This document shows, piece by piece, positions 10,681 to 21,032 of a stretch of 64,000 nt of DNA. Origin of the DNA: Adiantum capillus-veneris (taxonomy: Eukaryota; Streptophyta; Polypodiopsida; Polypodiales; Pteridaceae); contig CM043971.1 in the NCBI GenBank assembly GCA_014529385.2, forward strand, positions 81,759,340 through 81,823,339, in the 5' to 3' direction. The translations under genes and the position numbers were made by a program. A model generated the notes under the pieces. That model did no database searches and was not told the DNA's origin. It saw only the letters and a list, made by a program, of their open reading frames with translations. Numbering within the stretch: the first letter of the stretch is position 1; every line of letters begins with the position of its first letter.

Positions 10681-11073
10681 GTAATTCTCTTGTGTGTCGT
10701 GCCAAATTTCCGACTTGGAATTTCCAAGTCTGTAACACTGAGAGGCTAATAAGTACGGGGTAGGAACGTGAAGCTTCTTAAAGGAAAAAAAAAACTACGA
10801 GTCTTTGGATTCTTGGTTCTGCTTGGCTACTAGAGGTTCTTGATGTCCTTGGGGTACTTAGGGTTCTTTCCTTGAGTTCGCGAAGCCGAAGCACGCCAGA
10901 GCTCTAATACCAATGTCAGGGTAGTGCACACAAAGCTTTGATACCAATGTCAGGTGCAATAGATGTGTTTAAGGATTTATCTCGGATCTAGTACTCCCCA
11001 CAAACACAAGGGACACTTTGATAAATTAATGACATGCTAGAGGCTGTTCACACTCGGTAAATTGCCTATTTGC
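10681..11073 (-). repeat. Antisense fragment of the LARD-like element replacing Copia integrase
   Basis: The reverse complement matches the LARD-like element at 11996-15292 in pieces: a mid-LTR stretch (around GGCAATTTACC), then the LTR 3' end (GTGTCCCTTGTGTTTGTG ... CACCTGACA), a primer site present twice (ATTGGTAT around 10907-10960), then the leader with its poly-T tract. Copia integrase sequence stops at about 10680 and resumes near 11074 with CACAATGTATGGTCAAG. About 600 bp of integrase, including the catalytic core, is therefore missing. It is a rearranged copy, not a simple solo LTR. Confidence 0.7.
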
Positions 11074-11995
11074 TTTGGCACAATGTATGGTCAAGATTCA
11101 AGCTTTGCCACATTCGTTTTGGCTTGAGGCCATCATGTCTGCTATTTATGTACTTAACAGGTGTCCTACGAAAGCTTTATAGTCTATGACTCCATATGAA
11201 GCATGGCATGATAGAAAGCCATCTATTGATCACAAGCGCGTTTTTGGTTGTTTGGCTTATGCTTTGGTGGCACAAACGCAATGCAGAAAATTGGATGATA
11301 AGACTGTCAAATGCATTTTTGTTGGTTACAATAGTGAAAGCAAAGGTTACAGGTTGTACCATCCGCAAACAAAGCGTATCTTAGTTTCACGGGATGTTGT
11401 GTTTATGGAAGATTCTGTTCAGCCTTTGCTGTCATGTACTAAAGACAGTAATGGAAGCTTAGAGGGCATTTATGACAGTTTGTTGCCTCTTTTCAGTGGT
11501 GGAAACATGAATGTAGATTCCAATGAGCCAAATGTACAGCCTATGGGGGTTTCGGAAAATGCTACGGATCAGCCTATTACTGATGCAGCCGTACATGATG
11601 TACTTGATATGGAAAGGGCTGAGAATGAGCAGGCTAGAGGTATGCCAAAATGGATGGTGTATACTTTGCGTGATAGTAAATTGGATGCACCTTTCTCTAG
11701 TTGTAATCGTTCAGGTTCTCGCCATGTATCTTATGCATCAGATTATTATGATTTGGTTGTTTTTAGCTTATGTAATGTAGAGGAACCTCTGTCTTTTGAT
11801 GAAGCACAGAATTCAGAAAATCGAATGGCTGTCATGCAATTAGAATATGATGCACGTATAGAAAATGACACATGGACCTTATGTGATTTGCCTCCTGGAA
11901 AAAAGGCCATTGGTACGAAGTGGCTTTACAAGTTGAAACGTAAGCTGGATGGTGAGATCGATTGCTACAAGGCTCGACTTGTTGCAAAAGGTTAT
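11074..11995 (+). pseudogene. Copia-1 integrase C-terminal part and RT start
   Basis: The frame 11186-11995 encodes MTPYEAWHDRKPSIDHKRVFGCLAYA, the region after the integrase core, then the KCIFVGYNSESKGYRLY block, an acidic linker, and the start of the Copia RT (DTWTLCDLPPGKKAIGTKWLYKLKRK). It ends KARLVAKGYG where the LARD-like element begins. The same RT continues at 15293. Apart from the insertion this stretch is fairly well preserved. Confidence 0.88.
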
Positions 11996-13213
11996 GGTCT
12001 TGTGCTCACTTCACTTGCGCTATGTGGACATGCTTCTCTAGCATGAGTCATTAGCTTAGGACTGAGTCTGGCACCTTTGTGAGCCTCTAGCAAGACATGC
12101 ATGTCTAGGCCGATCATAGTTGCATACCCTGCCTTGCACAAGATAGCATTTCAGCACTTAGGCAATTTACTGCATGTGAACCGCCTCTTGTGGCATTATT
12201 AATAAGTGACCCTTCACATTCCCAAATCGTGGAGTTTCAGCCATACTGCTCGACCCAGGTCATTTCACCTATAAAGGGCAGCCTTTGGGCGCTTAGAGAA
12301 GGTAGAGAACCAGGGAATTGACAGTGGCACCAAGCGGTGCTGCAGGAGCCAGTAGAAGCCCAGCGTTCTCTCAGCATGACCAACCCCTGATGACCAGCGT
12401 TTTTCAGCCAGACGATCAGCGTTTTCAGCCATCATGATCAACGTTTTCAGTCGAGAGAGCCAGTGTTTTCTGCTTTGAAGCGCCAACAGATTTCAGCCCT
12501 AGCCTCCTCGTGGTTGCAGATCCTTAGCCATCAACATCGCTAGCAGATTCTGGCATTCAGCCTTAGCGTCGTCATCATCGTCGTTGTTGTCATCGTTGTC
12601 GACATAGTACCCCAACACCTAGTACCCCTTGTGCCTTGACTCGGCATAAGGATCCACCGAACCCATCAGTACCTCGTCGTCAACATCATCGTCATCGACA
12701 TAGGCCTCATCAGTACCTCGTTATCATTGTCATCGTCCTCGACATAGACCCCATCAGTACCTCGTCGTCGTCGTCATGGTCGTTGACATAGACCCATAAG
12801 TACCTCGTCGTCGTCGTCGTCGTCGTCGACATAGAACCCATCAATACCTCGTCGTCGACATCGTCGTCGTCAACATAGAACCTCTAAGTACCTCAGTACC
12901 CATCAGTACCCAACATCAGTAGCATCACTACCATTAGCATCAGCATCTCAGCATTTAGCATCATTGTATCAGCATTGTGCAAGAATAAAGAAATTACTTG
13001 CTCTGGCAACAAAGCAAGGGGGCCCTTGAGGGTTTGGGACCCGACATTTAGTGTCGTGTCTTTTCTCTCTCTCTCTCTCGTGTTTCTCTCTCTCTCTCTC
13101 TTCTCTTTCTTTCGATTCGGTTCACTTCTTTCAAGTGAAGTAAAGTGTCCCTTGTGTTTGTGCGGAGTACTAGATCCGAACTAAATCCTTAAACACTTCC
13201 TCTGTACCTAACA
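11996..13213 (+). repeat. LARD-like 5' LTR with triplet-rich block
   Basis: The LTR opens GGTCTTGTGCTCACTTCAC (the other copy opens TGTCATGTACGCACTTCAC) and ends ACCTAACA. It contains a TATA box, then from about 12540 to 12900 a stretch built from TCG, TCA and CGTCGT triplets in units of the type CATCAGTACCTCGTCGTCG...GACATAGA, and a (CT)n run near 13060-13100. The triplet block is transcribed if the TATA box is used. Confidence 0.85.
12270..12276 (+). promoter_or_regulatory. Probable TATA box in the LARD-like LTR
   Basis: TATAAAG is followed by GGCAGCCTTTGGGCGC and sits about 275 bp into the LTR. The 3' LTR keeps it at 14366-14372. Transcription would start about 30 bp downstream, making the triplet block part of the RNA leader. 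Confidence 0.6.
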
Positions 13214-14083
13214 TTGGTATCAGATCTCTGTGTGTGCTTCGGCCTCGCGAACTCAAGGGAAGTACCAAGAACCTGAAGAACCCCAGAAGAACCATCAAGA
13301 ACCCAAGCAAGACTAAGAACCCAAAGAACCTCTGCCGGTTTTTTTTCTTGACAGAATCTTCGAGTCCCAATCATGGACTTATTAGCTCCCATCTTCATTG
13401 CCATGTCTTTGAAGGAAGATCGACATCGGATACACGAAAACCCAGATCTTGAGTACCAAGATCTACTTGCCTCTTATACGGATATGGAAGGAGTTGGAGA
13501 CAAGATCCCTGACCCTCTTCTGCGTTCGCATTCGCATGTAGCGTGCATCCACTTCCATCGACAAGCAACCGTTGGAAATACCTCCAAGCATCCTTACCTT
13601 TCAACTTCACCCGCAATGTTTTCATGACACGACTATTCGAGTGGTAGTACTTGCTCGCAAGGCAGAGTCAGCATCAAGGCTTGTATTCTGTGACAATAGT
13701 AAGGCTACCTAGCAACTCGTATGGTCAGTGTTTACATCGCACCAGACCTACATCCGCAGTATCCACCCATTTGGAGGAGTTTTCATCAGCTTATGCATCC
13801 ACATGCATCAAAATCACTCAGCATCAGCAATACAAAAGAATCCAAGATAGAAGTTCGGCAGTTGTGCCTCACCTTTAACAGGGGGGATGTCACGTACGCA
13901 CTTCACTTGTGCTACGTGGACATGCTTCTGCTACAGTCTAGTATGAGTCATTAGCTTAGGGCTGAGCCTGGCAACTTTGTGAGCCTCTAGCAGGACCTGC
14001 ACGTCCAGGCCGGCCATGGTTGCATACCCTCTCTTGCACAAGACAAAGTTCGGCAGTTGTGTCTCACCTATAACAGGGAGGGA
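13214..14083 (+). other. Internal region of the LARD-like element
   Basis: After the primer site come a leader with AAGAACCC-type repeats and a poly-T tract, then a short frame at 13373-13627 (MDLLAPIFIAMSLKEDRH) that could be a Gag remnant, though I cannot match it to a domain. Bases 13851-14046 (polypurine tract plus the first part of the LTR) are repeated at 14047-14242. A 196-bp direct duplication therefore spans the internal/3'-LTR boundary. Confidence 0.65.
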
Positions 14084-15127
14084 TGTCATGTACGCACTTC
14101 ACTTGTGCTACGTGGACATGCTTGTGCTACAGTCTAGCATGAGTCATTAGCTTAGGGCTGAGCCTGGCACCTTTGTGAGCCTCTAGCAGAACGTGCACGT
14201 CCAGGCCGGTCATAGTTGCATATCCTCTCTTGCACAAGACAACATTTTAGCACTTAGGCAATTTACCGCGTGTGAACCGCCTCTTGTGGCATTATTATCA
14301 ATTGACCCTTCACATTCCCAATTTGTGGAGCTTCAGCCATACTGCTCAACCCAGGTCATTTCACCTATAAAGAGCAGCCTTTGGGCGCTTAGAGAAGGCA
14401 CAGAACCAGGGAATTGGTAGTAGCACCAAGTGGTGCCGCAGGAGCCAACAGCAGAAGCCCAACGTTTCTCAGCATATGACCAGCCCCTGATGACTAGTGT
14501 TTTCAGCCAAGACAGCCAATGTTTTCAGCTTGAAGCGCCAACAGATTTCATCCCTAGCCTCATCCTGTTTGCAAATCCTTAGCATCGTCGTCGTCGTCGT
14601 TGTCATCGTCGTCGACACAGTACCCTAGCACCTTGTGCCTTGGCTCGGCATAAGGATCCACAGAACCCATCGATACCTTGTCGTCGACATCATCGTCATC
14701 AACACAGACCCCATCAGTACCTCGTTGTCAACATCATTGTCATCGGCATAGACCCCATCAGTACCTCGTCGTCGTGGTCATCGTCCTCGACATAGATCCC
14801 ATCGGTACCTCGTCGTTGTCGTCATCGTCGTCGACATAGACACATCACTAGCTCGTCATCAACATAGACTCCGGCAGTACCTCGTCGTTGTCGTCATCCT
14901 CATCGACATAGAACCTATCAGTACCTCATCGTCGACATCATCGTTGTGGACATAAAACCTCTATGTAGATGATCTTACCCAGCATCAGTAGCATCGGTAC
15001 CACAAGCATAAGCACCTCAGCATTTAGCATCATTGTATCAGCATTGTGCAAGAATAAAGAAAGTACTTGCTCTAGCAATAGAGCAAGGGGCCCTTGAGGA
15101 TTGGGGACCCGACATTCAATGTTGTCT

Positions 15128-15173
<46 letters not shown>

Positions 15174-15292
15174 GTCACTCTCTCTTTCTTTCAGTTCAGT
15201 TCAATTCTTTCAAGTGAAGTAAAGTGTCCCTTGTGTTTGTGCAGACTACTAGATCTGAGCTAAACCCTTAAACACTTCCGCTGCACCTGACA
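14084..15292 (+). repeat. LARD-like 3' LTR
   Basis: TGTCATGTACGC ... CACCTGACA, colinear with 11996-13213. The triplet block lies at about 14580-14960 and the (CT)n run at about 15129-15171 is much longer than in the 5' copy, showing length change after insertion. The target duplicate GTTAT follows directly. Confidence 0.85.
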
Positions 15293-16599
15293 GTTATGCA
15301 CAACAAAAAGGCATAGATTATGAAGAGACTTTTGCTCCCACTTGTGGTTTGACTACAGTGCGTTTTCTATGTGCATTGGGAGCTCATTTTGGCATCAATT
15401 AGATATTGTGACTGTTTTCTTCAATGGTGACATATTTGAGGAAGTTTATGTAACGCAACCTCGCGGTTTTGTCATTAAAAGGCAGGAAGATAAAGTATGC
15501 AAATGTAAGAAAGCTTTGTATGGGTTGAAGCAATCTCCTCTGTATGAGAAAGCTGACACTCATTTGGTTAAACGAGGCTTTCGTAACAATCCAATAGAAA
15601 GCACTTTGTATGTAAAGCGTGAGGGTGATGTACTTCTCATCATCGTTCTTTATGTTGATGATTTGCTGATCACTGGACCCAATGAGACACATTACTGAAT
15701 TTAAGGCTGATTTGAATGCTATTTTTAAGATGAAAGATTTGGGTCTGTTGCATCATTACTTGGGCACAATTTAAGCAGTGTGATGGTGGTATTCCTTGTT
15801 TCAAACAAGCTACATAGAATAATTACTATGTAAGTTTGGACTTGAGGACTGCAAGCCTATTGCTACTCCCATGAAAACAAGTTTAAAATTGAGTTTTCAT
15901 GATGCTGGTGATCCTGCCGATGTCACTCTTTACCAAACTGCTGTTGGATGGCTTATTTATGTATGAAACACAAGGCTTGATATTCAATTTGTAGTCTCAC
16001 AGGTCAACAGATTGATGCATAGCCCAAGGTCTAAGTATTGACAAGCTGTCGAGGATTTTTCGCTACTTGAGTGGCACTTTGCATCTTGGCTTGTTTTATC
16101 CCAAGGGAGGATCATTGCCGCCAGATAAACATGCTTTTCCGGACTCAGATTGGGCTGGTTGTTTTGACACACACGTGTCCACGAGTGGTTTTGTTTCATG
16201 CTCAACGGTTCATGCATAACATGGTTGAGCAAGAAGCAAACTACTGTGGCCACTTCCAATTGTAAGGCTGAGTACAGGACAGTCTTCATAGCTACGGTTG
16301 AGTGTGTATGGCTAAGACGCCTTATGGCTGATTTGCGTGTTGGACACAACACTGCCAACATCATCTACACTGATAGTTAGAGCGCATTGGTAGTTGCGAG
16401 GAACCCAGTTTTTCATGCTAGCACAAAGCACATTGAGGTGCATTACCACTATGTCAAGGAGAGACTCTCAGCAGGAGAGATCAGCTTGGCTTATGTGCCA
16501 ACACGGGACAACCTTGCAGATCTTTTCACAAAGGCATTGTCTCTTGAGAAGTTCGAAGCTTTCCGCAAATCTTTGGGCTTACTCCCCTTTGTGGATTGA
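15293..16599 (+). pseudogene. Copia-1 RT (C-terminal part) and RNase H
   Basis: This continues the RT from 11995: DYEETFAPT, then FNGDIFEEVYVTQPRGFV, KALYGLKQSP and LYVDDLLITGPNE with the catalytic YVDD intact. Frameshifts follow near 15690 and 15770, and stops near 15820 and 15965. RNase H continues with a stop at 16378-16380 where sister copies read DSQSAL, then a clean frame 16387-16599 (NPVFHASTKHIEVHYHYV...LPFVD) to the natural end of Pol. Confidence 0.88.
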
Positions 16600-16676
16600 T
16601 CATGTCCTCGGGACATGGCACTTCCCTATACTCTATGTGCCAGCTCTCGTTCACCGCATCACTCCCAGGGGGGATT

Positions 16677-16876
16677 TGTTACCATATATATGTGGTAGTG
16701 ATGTGTGTGAACACACTTAGGAGGTTTTTTCCCCTATGCATTGTATATACGTCCATCATTGTAGGGCTAATTGATCTTTCCATTGCACACTAAGTAATAC
16801 TACTCTCTATTGTGTGCCTTAAGCTACTTCATCTTCTACAAGCTGTGTGCGTTTCCTTGCAACCCTAATTCCAACA
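16677..16876 (+). repeat. Copia-1 3' LTR
   Basis: TGTTACCATATATATG ... TTCCAACA. It follows a polypurine tract (CCCAGGGGGGAT). It is shorter than the 5' LTR because of a deletion after GAACACACTTAG that removes most of the first T/C-rich block. Confidence 0.95.
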
Positions 16877-16880
16877 AATC

Positions 16881-17130
16881 ATGGATGGGGGATTTGGCAT
16901 CAACCTAATGCCTGAGTTCACTATGCTTGCACTCGGTCTCCAGCCTACTAGGCCCGCCCTATTCACAGTGACTTTTGACAGACTAGAGGACTATCTATCC
17001 CTTGGGCATACTAGACAAGGTGTCTCTACAGGTACAGGACTTCACATTGAGCTTGGATTTTGTCATGGTTCGCATTCCTCAGATTGAGGGTGGCTTTCCC
17101 TTGCTCATCGGTAGAACATGGCTGTGGCAC
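16881..17130 (+). pseudogene. G1 retropepsin (protease)
   Basis: The frame from 16881 reads MDGGFGINLMPEFTMLALG, matching the LIDGGSGVNIMP motif of plant Gypsy proteases with DGG in place of D(S/T)G. The shifted frame 17002-17352 continues FVMVRIPQIEGGFPLLIGRTWLWHTKA, the ILGRPWL block near the C-terminus. The N-terminal half is at 8578-8689 on the other side of Copia-1. Bases 17130-17899 form a broken linker before RT with no other feature except a short tandem repeat. Confidence 0.75.
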
Positions 17131-17304
17131 ACTAAAGCGCTACATGATTGGGGTAATGACGCCATGTATATACACACTCCTAGCTCCCCAATGAAACCCA
17201 TTCGACTTGAAGGAGGCATGGATCCAGTAGTGCATCATAGTTCTTTGTCAATGGAGTCAAGACTCCAACCCCGAATTGGAACAGCCTACCCCACTGGACA
17301 GGCC

Positions 17305-17350
17305 AGAGGACCTGCTTGTGAGTGGTTAGAGGACCTGCTTGTGAGTGGTT
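17305..17350 (+). repeat. 23-bp tandem duplication in the G1 linker
   Basis: Two exact copies of AGAGGACCTGCTTGTGAGTG plus GTT. Because 23 is not a multiple of three, the second copy shifts the frame and the reading frame stops just after it. Confidence 0.92.
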
Positions 17351-17899
17351 AGAAGCTACAAAGTCTATGCCTTCTATATTGTTTCTATTCAATCTTTGCC
17401 CAAGGATACCCCATCTACCATTGTCCCTATAGTAGCCGAGCAAAGTATCCTGCCTAGCCTAGAAACAAGTGTTGCAATCATGGTAGATGTTGGCTCAAAT
17501 GCTCCTACTGTCGAGGCCTATGAGCTTGGTGAGCTGATCAAACACCACAAATGAGGTAAGAAATCTCCTTTCCAAGAGTTTCACAAGCTCTCAACCTCCT
17601 CGTGTCTAACTCCCCGACCAAGGCAAAGCTCTCTTCTGTGTCTGATGAACTCCCCTTGATGAGCTTCCATAAGGATGGTTACAAGAAGAATATGCTGATT
17701 TCAATACTACTTAGATGCCAGCTCATGATGTCTCCAAGCTCCAAGAAGCAGCAAACTCTTCCTCCCCTGACGCATCCCTGCCAGCAATGAGCCTGTCATC
17801 AGGGAAGTCAACCTTGGGGACCCTGACAATCCTCAGCCCATTCTTTTAGCCGCTTGGCTGTGGGATCACCCGACACTATTCGATCAGGTAGTTTCTTTT

Positions 17900-18679
17900 A
17901 TGCAGTCTTTCAAAGATGTTTTCCCGTTGTCTTACAAAGATTTGGAAGGAATCCCACCGGAACTAGGGGTTCACACTGTCCCTCTGGTCCAGGGGGCTAA
18001 GCCAATTAGAGGCCGAGCTTACAAACTTAACCTTAAGTATGTAGAAGCTGTCAAATTAGAGCTAGAGAAAATGCAAGAAGCAAGTATCATCGTGCCCGTG
18101 GAGCATTCCGAGTGGCTATCCCCCATGGGAATAGCTCCCAAAAAGCAATCCAATAAAATCCGTGTCTGCGTCGACTACTGTGCCTTGAATAAGGTAACAA
18201 TTCCGGATGGGTTTCCAACCCCTTTCACAGAACGAGTGCTTGAAGATGTGGTTGGGCACATCCTCTACAGTTTCATGTATGGTTTCAGTGGATACAATCA
18301 ATTAGGCATTCATCTTGCTGATCAAATTAAAATTGCTTTTGTGACTCTATGGGGTATTTTCATTTACACAAGAATGTCTTTTGGACTGAAAAACGCCCCA
18401 CCTTCTTTCAATCGTGAAGTCTATCTCGTCTTTTATCCTCTGCTCATTGATCATCTTTGCATATTCACGAATGATTTTTCAACCTTCTCTGGCGCTCAAT
18501 GTTCCATTCCAATGGAGAATTTGGAGGAGCATCTCGCTCAGCTCTCTGTCATCATCCTCAGGTGCAGGGAGACGCACCTGAAGCTAAATCGTAACAAATG
18601 CCATTTTTTGGTCACTCAAGGTGCGCTTTTGAGTCATGTGGTATTTGCTAAAGGTTTAGCTTCTGACCTGATAAGATAG
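17900..18679 (+). pseudogene. G1 reverse transcriptase, catalytic site lost
   Basis: An uninterrupted 260-codon frame covers the Gypsy RT: SYKDLEGIPPELGVHTV, IVPVEHSEWLSPMGIAPKK, IRVCVDYCALNKVT, FSGYNQLGIHL, FGLKNAPPSF and a primer-grip-like end. The catalytic YxDD box reads FTNDF, so the first active-site Asp is Asn. The frame is open but the enzyme should be dead. The thumb and RNase H are mostly missing. At 18680 the frame ends, and about 200 bp later the integrase zinc-binding region begins. Confidence 0.88.
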
Positions 18680-18894
18680 TACGCATTCTGCGGTTGCCTT
18701 CCCCAATCAATCCCAAAGGTGTTCAGAGCTTTGTGGTGAAGAAGCTACAGGGATTGCTGATGACTTCCCAGATAGCAGTCTCTTTGAGGTGGACACAACT
18801 CTGGAATGGTATGGCTATGTGTTGTATTTGCTATCCATTGGCCTGTACTTCTTTGAAGAAGAGAAGACTGTTGTTAAAGTCTAGACCATTCACT

Positions 18895-19965
18895 CTGTTT
18901 GGAGGCCAGCTCTATAAGTTTGGACAAGATGGCATTCTGAGGCGATGCATCTCCCCACATGAAATTGAGCATATTCTAGAGGAGTGGTGGCCATTACCCT
19001 AGTCACATCACCGCATAGAAAGTTCTACATAGTGGACTATGGTGGCCCCATGTGTTTAGGGATGCAATTGCTCGTGTAAAGGTTTGTGATGTATGTCAAC
19101 GTTGTGCACCTAAACCCAGTAGGCAATCCAACCGTCCTTTACAACTTTCAATGGCATTAGACTTTGTTGGTCCAATTTCTCTCCCAGCTCAGCCAGGCAA
19201 TTGAAAGTATCTCCTTGTTGCTACAGAGTATGCCACTAAGTGGGCAAAGGTACTGGCAAGATTGCATCAACAATACTGTGGCAGTGTTCTTGTATGAAAA
19301 TATATTTTGTCGGTTTGGGTATCCCCTTGAGATCACCACTGATTGAGGTCACTTTGTCAACAAGCTGATTTCGACACTGCTTACCAACTACAAGATCTTT
19401 CATCGCAAGTCTTGCTCGTACTACCCCAGAGCAAATGGGCAAGCAGAGAGCACTAACAAGGTTCTCATAGCAATTTGCCTCCAACTTCATGGGCTTGGGC
19501 AATCCTCGGCACCCTTTGGGCATATCAAACTTCTTTCAAAGCAATGACTAATTACATCCCTTTTCAACTAGCCTTCGGCTTGGAAGCCATTGCCCCTTTT
19601 GAATTCAACTTAGGATCCCCTCGAGTAGGCAGTCTTCGTATCGATTGGGGTATAGAGTTTGCCTATAACTCTCGTCTCTCCAGGCTCGAAGAAAGCAGAT
19701 TGTTAGCTTCCAAGCAAAGTAGATCCTTCATAAAGCATGGCATGATCGTCACCTTCTCAAGCCAAAATTCATGCCAGGGTCGTTGGTGCTACTCTATCAA
19801 GCTTGCTACCAAAGAAACGACAAAAAGCTCATCCCTGCTTTGCAAGGTCCATACAGAGTGCAGGAGATTTTGCCCCAAGGAGCAATACAATTATTGACGT
19901 TGGAAGGTATTCCTCTACCCCTAGTCAATGGATCTAGAGTCCAGTGCTATCATTCCACAAATTGA
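18895..19965 (+). pseudogene. G1 integrase
   Basis: Zinc-binding domain: LYKFGQDGILRRCISPHEIE, then LHSGLWWPHVFRDAI and CDVCQRCAPKP. Catalytic core: ALDFVGPISLP (first Asp), KYLLVATEYATKWAK, ITTD followed by a stop (second Asp present), and GQAESTNKVL (Glu present). Gypsy-type C-terminal block: MPGSLVLLYQ ... LIPALQGPYRVQEI ... LPLVNGSRVQCYHS at 19771-19965. Several stops and shifts break it. It would have inserted the DNA copy into the chromosome. Confidence 0.85.
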
Positions 19966-20139
19966 CGAATCTCTACTAGCTTCTGACTTCCTCGGATATG
20001 AGCAGCCCACTCAGATATTCATCTGCAAAAACCCATCCCCTTCTCAGCATCATTCTATAGCTTGCTCTTTGGGTACCTCGATATTCCTACTACTGCTGCT
20101 GGTCTCTATGAATTCTAGCTATTGTATGTGATATCTTCG

Positions 20140-21030
20140 TCACTCCTTTTGTAGTTCGTATTGTATTCTGATATTACCAACTTGTATTCTATTGGTCCCC
20201 TAACTCTGCTCGCTTCTCTGTTCTTCTGTCTGGCATGACTCCCTCTCAAACTCAACTCTTAATAATATCTGTGTCACTCCTCTTGTGATCTGCACTACTC
20301 ATCTATCTCACTCTTCTCTCGAGCTATTCTTTGTTTAAGTGATCCCGAAATTAGCAGTCCTCACATCTTACTACACTCACATCTTCTAAATATCAAGTGG
20401 ATAACGTGTATCTAACATAGTGTATAACGTCTGGACACGCTTTTCAAAATGTTCTGCAACCATTAACATGCCAAGTTTGTAGGTTGCATAATCAATTCAT
20501 CACTGATACTCACAATGGCTAACCATTGAGCAGATTATGCTTGGCTTCTCCCGATAATCCTAGAAAGGCAATAATCAATCCACCTTCCATCTCTCGTGTT
20601 GTTTCTCTATGTATCACTTCTCTCCGCTCCAACGGTTTTGAGCTACTCGCCATGCTGCTTGCACTTCGCCTTGCTGCTTGATTCTCACCGCCTTTCACTT
20701 TTGGCAGCTGCGCTTTGCCCTCTCTCTCGACTTTAGGCTTGCTGATAGCTCGCCTTCAACTTGTTGTGCTGCTCGCCCTTTGCCCGCTCTCTCGCCTTTA
20801 GATTGCTGGTTGCTCGCCGTTCCCATTTTCCCTGCTCGCCTCTCGGCTCTCAACTCTTGTCGTTCACCATGCTCGCCACTCGCCCTTGGCTCTCACAATT
20901 GCCCAACTGCCTCTCGCCGTTCGTCCTCGCCCTCACCCATTCGCCCAACTGTTCCTCGCCAGTCACCTTTCACCCTTTGCATGTATTCTTGTAAGGGTCA
21001 GGTCAAGGTGTGGTGATATCAGGACTCTCT
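20140..21030. other. No recognisable gene; possible 3' LTR region of G1
   Basis: This follows the end of G1 integrase. It is C/T-rich, with many GCTCGCC and CTCTCGCC motifs between 20640 and 20990, so the Pro/Ser/Leu-rich frames there are compositional. It lies where a 3' LTR should be, but I found no second copy upstream of G1 and cannot mark the ends. Confidence 0.35.
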
Positions 21031-21032
21031 GA

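Larger units (their letters stand above)
11996..15292 (+). mobile_element. LARD-like non-coding LTR retrotransposon inserted in Copia-1 RT
   Basis: Two direct repeats of about 1.2 kb (11996-13213 and 14084-15292) flank an internal region of about 870 bp. Duplicated target GTTAT stands at 11991-11995 and 15293-15297. Removing the element rejoins the Copia RT codons for KGYAQQKG. The primer site is TGGTATCAGATC at 13215-13226, and CAGGGAGGGA just before the 3' LTR is a fair polypurine tract. No gag or pol domain can be recognised inside, so it must have been moved by another element's proteins. The first LTR base is G rather than T. The LTRs differ at many positions, so the insertion is not recent. 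Confidence 0.85.
8690..16876 (+). mobile_element. Copia-1, Ty1/Copia element inserted in Gypsy G1
   Basis: It is bounded by LTRs 8690-8907 and 16677-16876, both starting TGTTACCATA and ending TTCCAACA. The primer site is at 8910-8921 and a polypurine tract (CCAGGGGGGAT) precedes the 3' LTR. Gag (UBN2-type), protease, part of integrase, RT and RNase H are recognisable by comparison with the other four copies in the window. It is the most damaged copy. Part of integrase is replaced by an antisense LARD-like fragment (10681-11073), and the RT is split by a complete LARD-like element (11996-15292). Flanks aatcc/aatca suggest an old 5-bp target duplication. Confidence 0.92.
6840..20130 (+). mobile_element. 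Ty3/Gypsy element G1, interrupted by Copia-1
   Basis: Gag (about 6840-8329) and a gag-pol linker reach 8689. Copia-1 then intervenes, and the protease resumes at 16881, followed by RT (17900-18679) and integrase (18895-19965). The order gag-PR-RT-INT defines Gypsy. The frame is continuous in sense across the insertion: ...LKCQFSGAI before it and MDGGFGINLMPEF after it form one retropepsin region. The target duplication is imperfect (aatcc before, aatca after). I could not locate convincing LTRs. A LINE abuts the 5' side, and the 3' side enters low-complexity sequence. RNase H is largely missing. Confidence 0.85.

Noticed and set aside
11177-11368. Minus-strand frames opposite Copia pol (also 41759-42031 and 45911-46174)
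   Set aside because: The same antisense frames recur opposite the same pol region in each copy, so they mirror Copia codon structure and not antisense genes.
12540-12900. TCG/TCA triplet block considered as a CRISPR-like or satellite array
   Set aside because: Units vary in length, there are no unique spacers, and the block is contained within each LTR. It is a transposon component.
20678-21016. 112-codon Pro/Ser/Leu-rich frame after G1
   Set aside because: It arises from C/T-rich repetitive text with GCTCGCC motifs. A second overlapping frame has the same bias, and no domain is visible.
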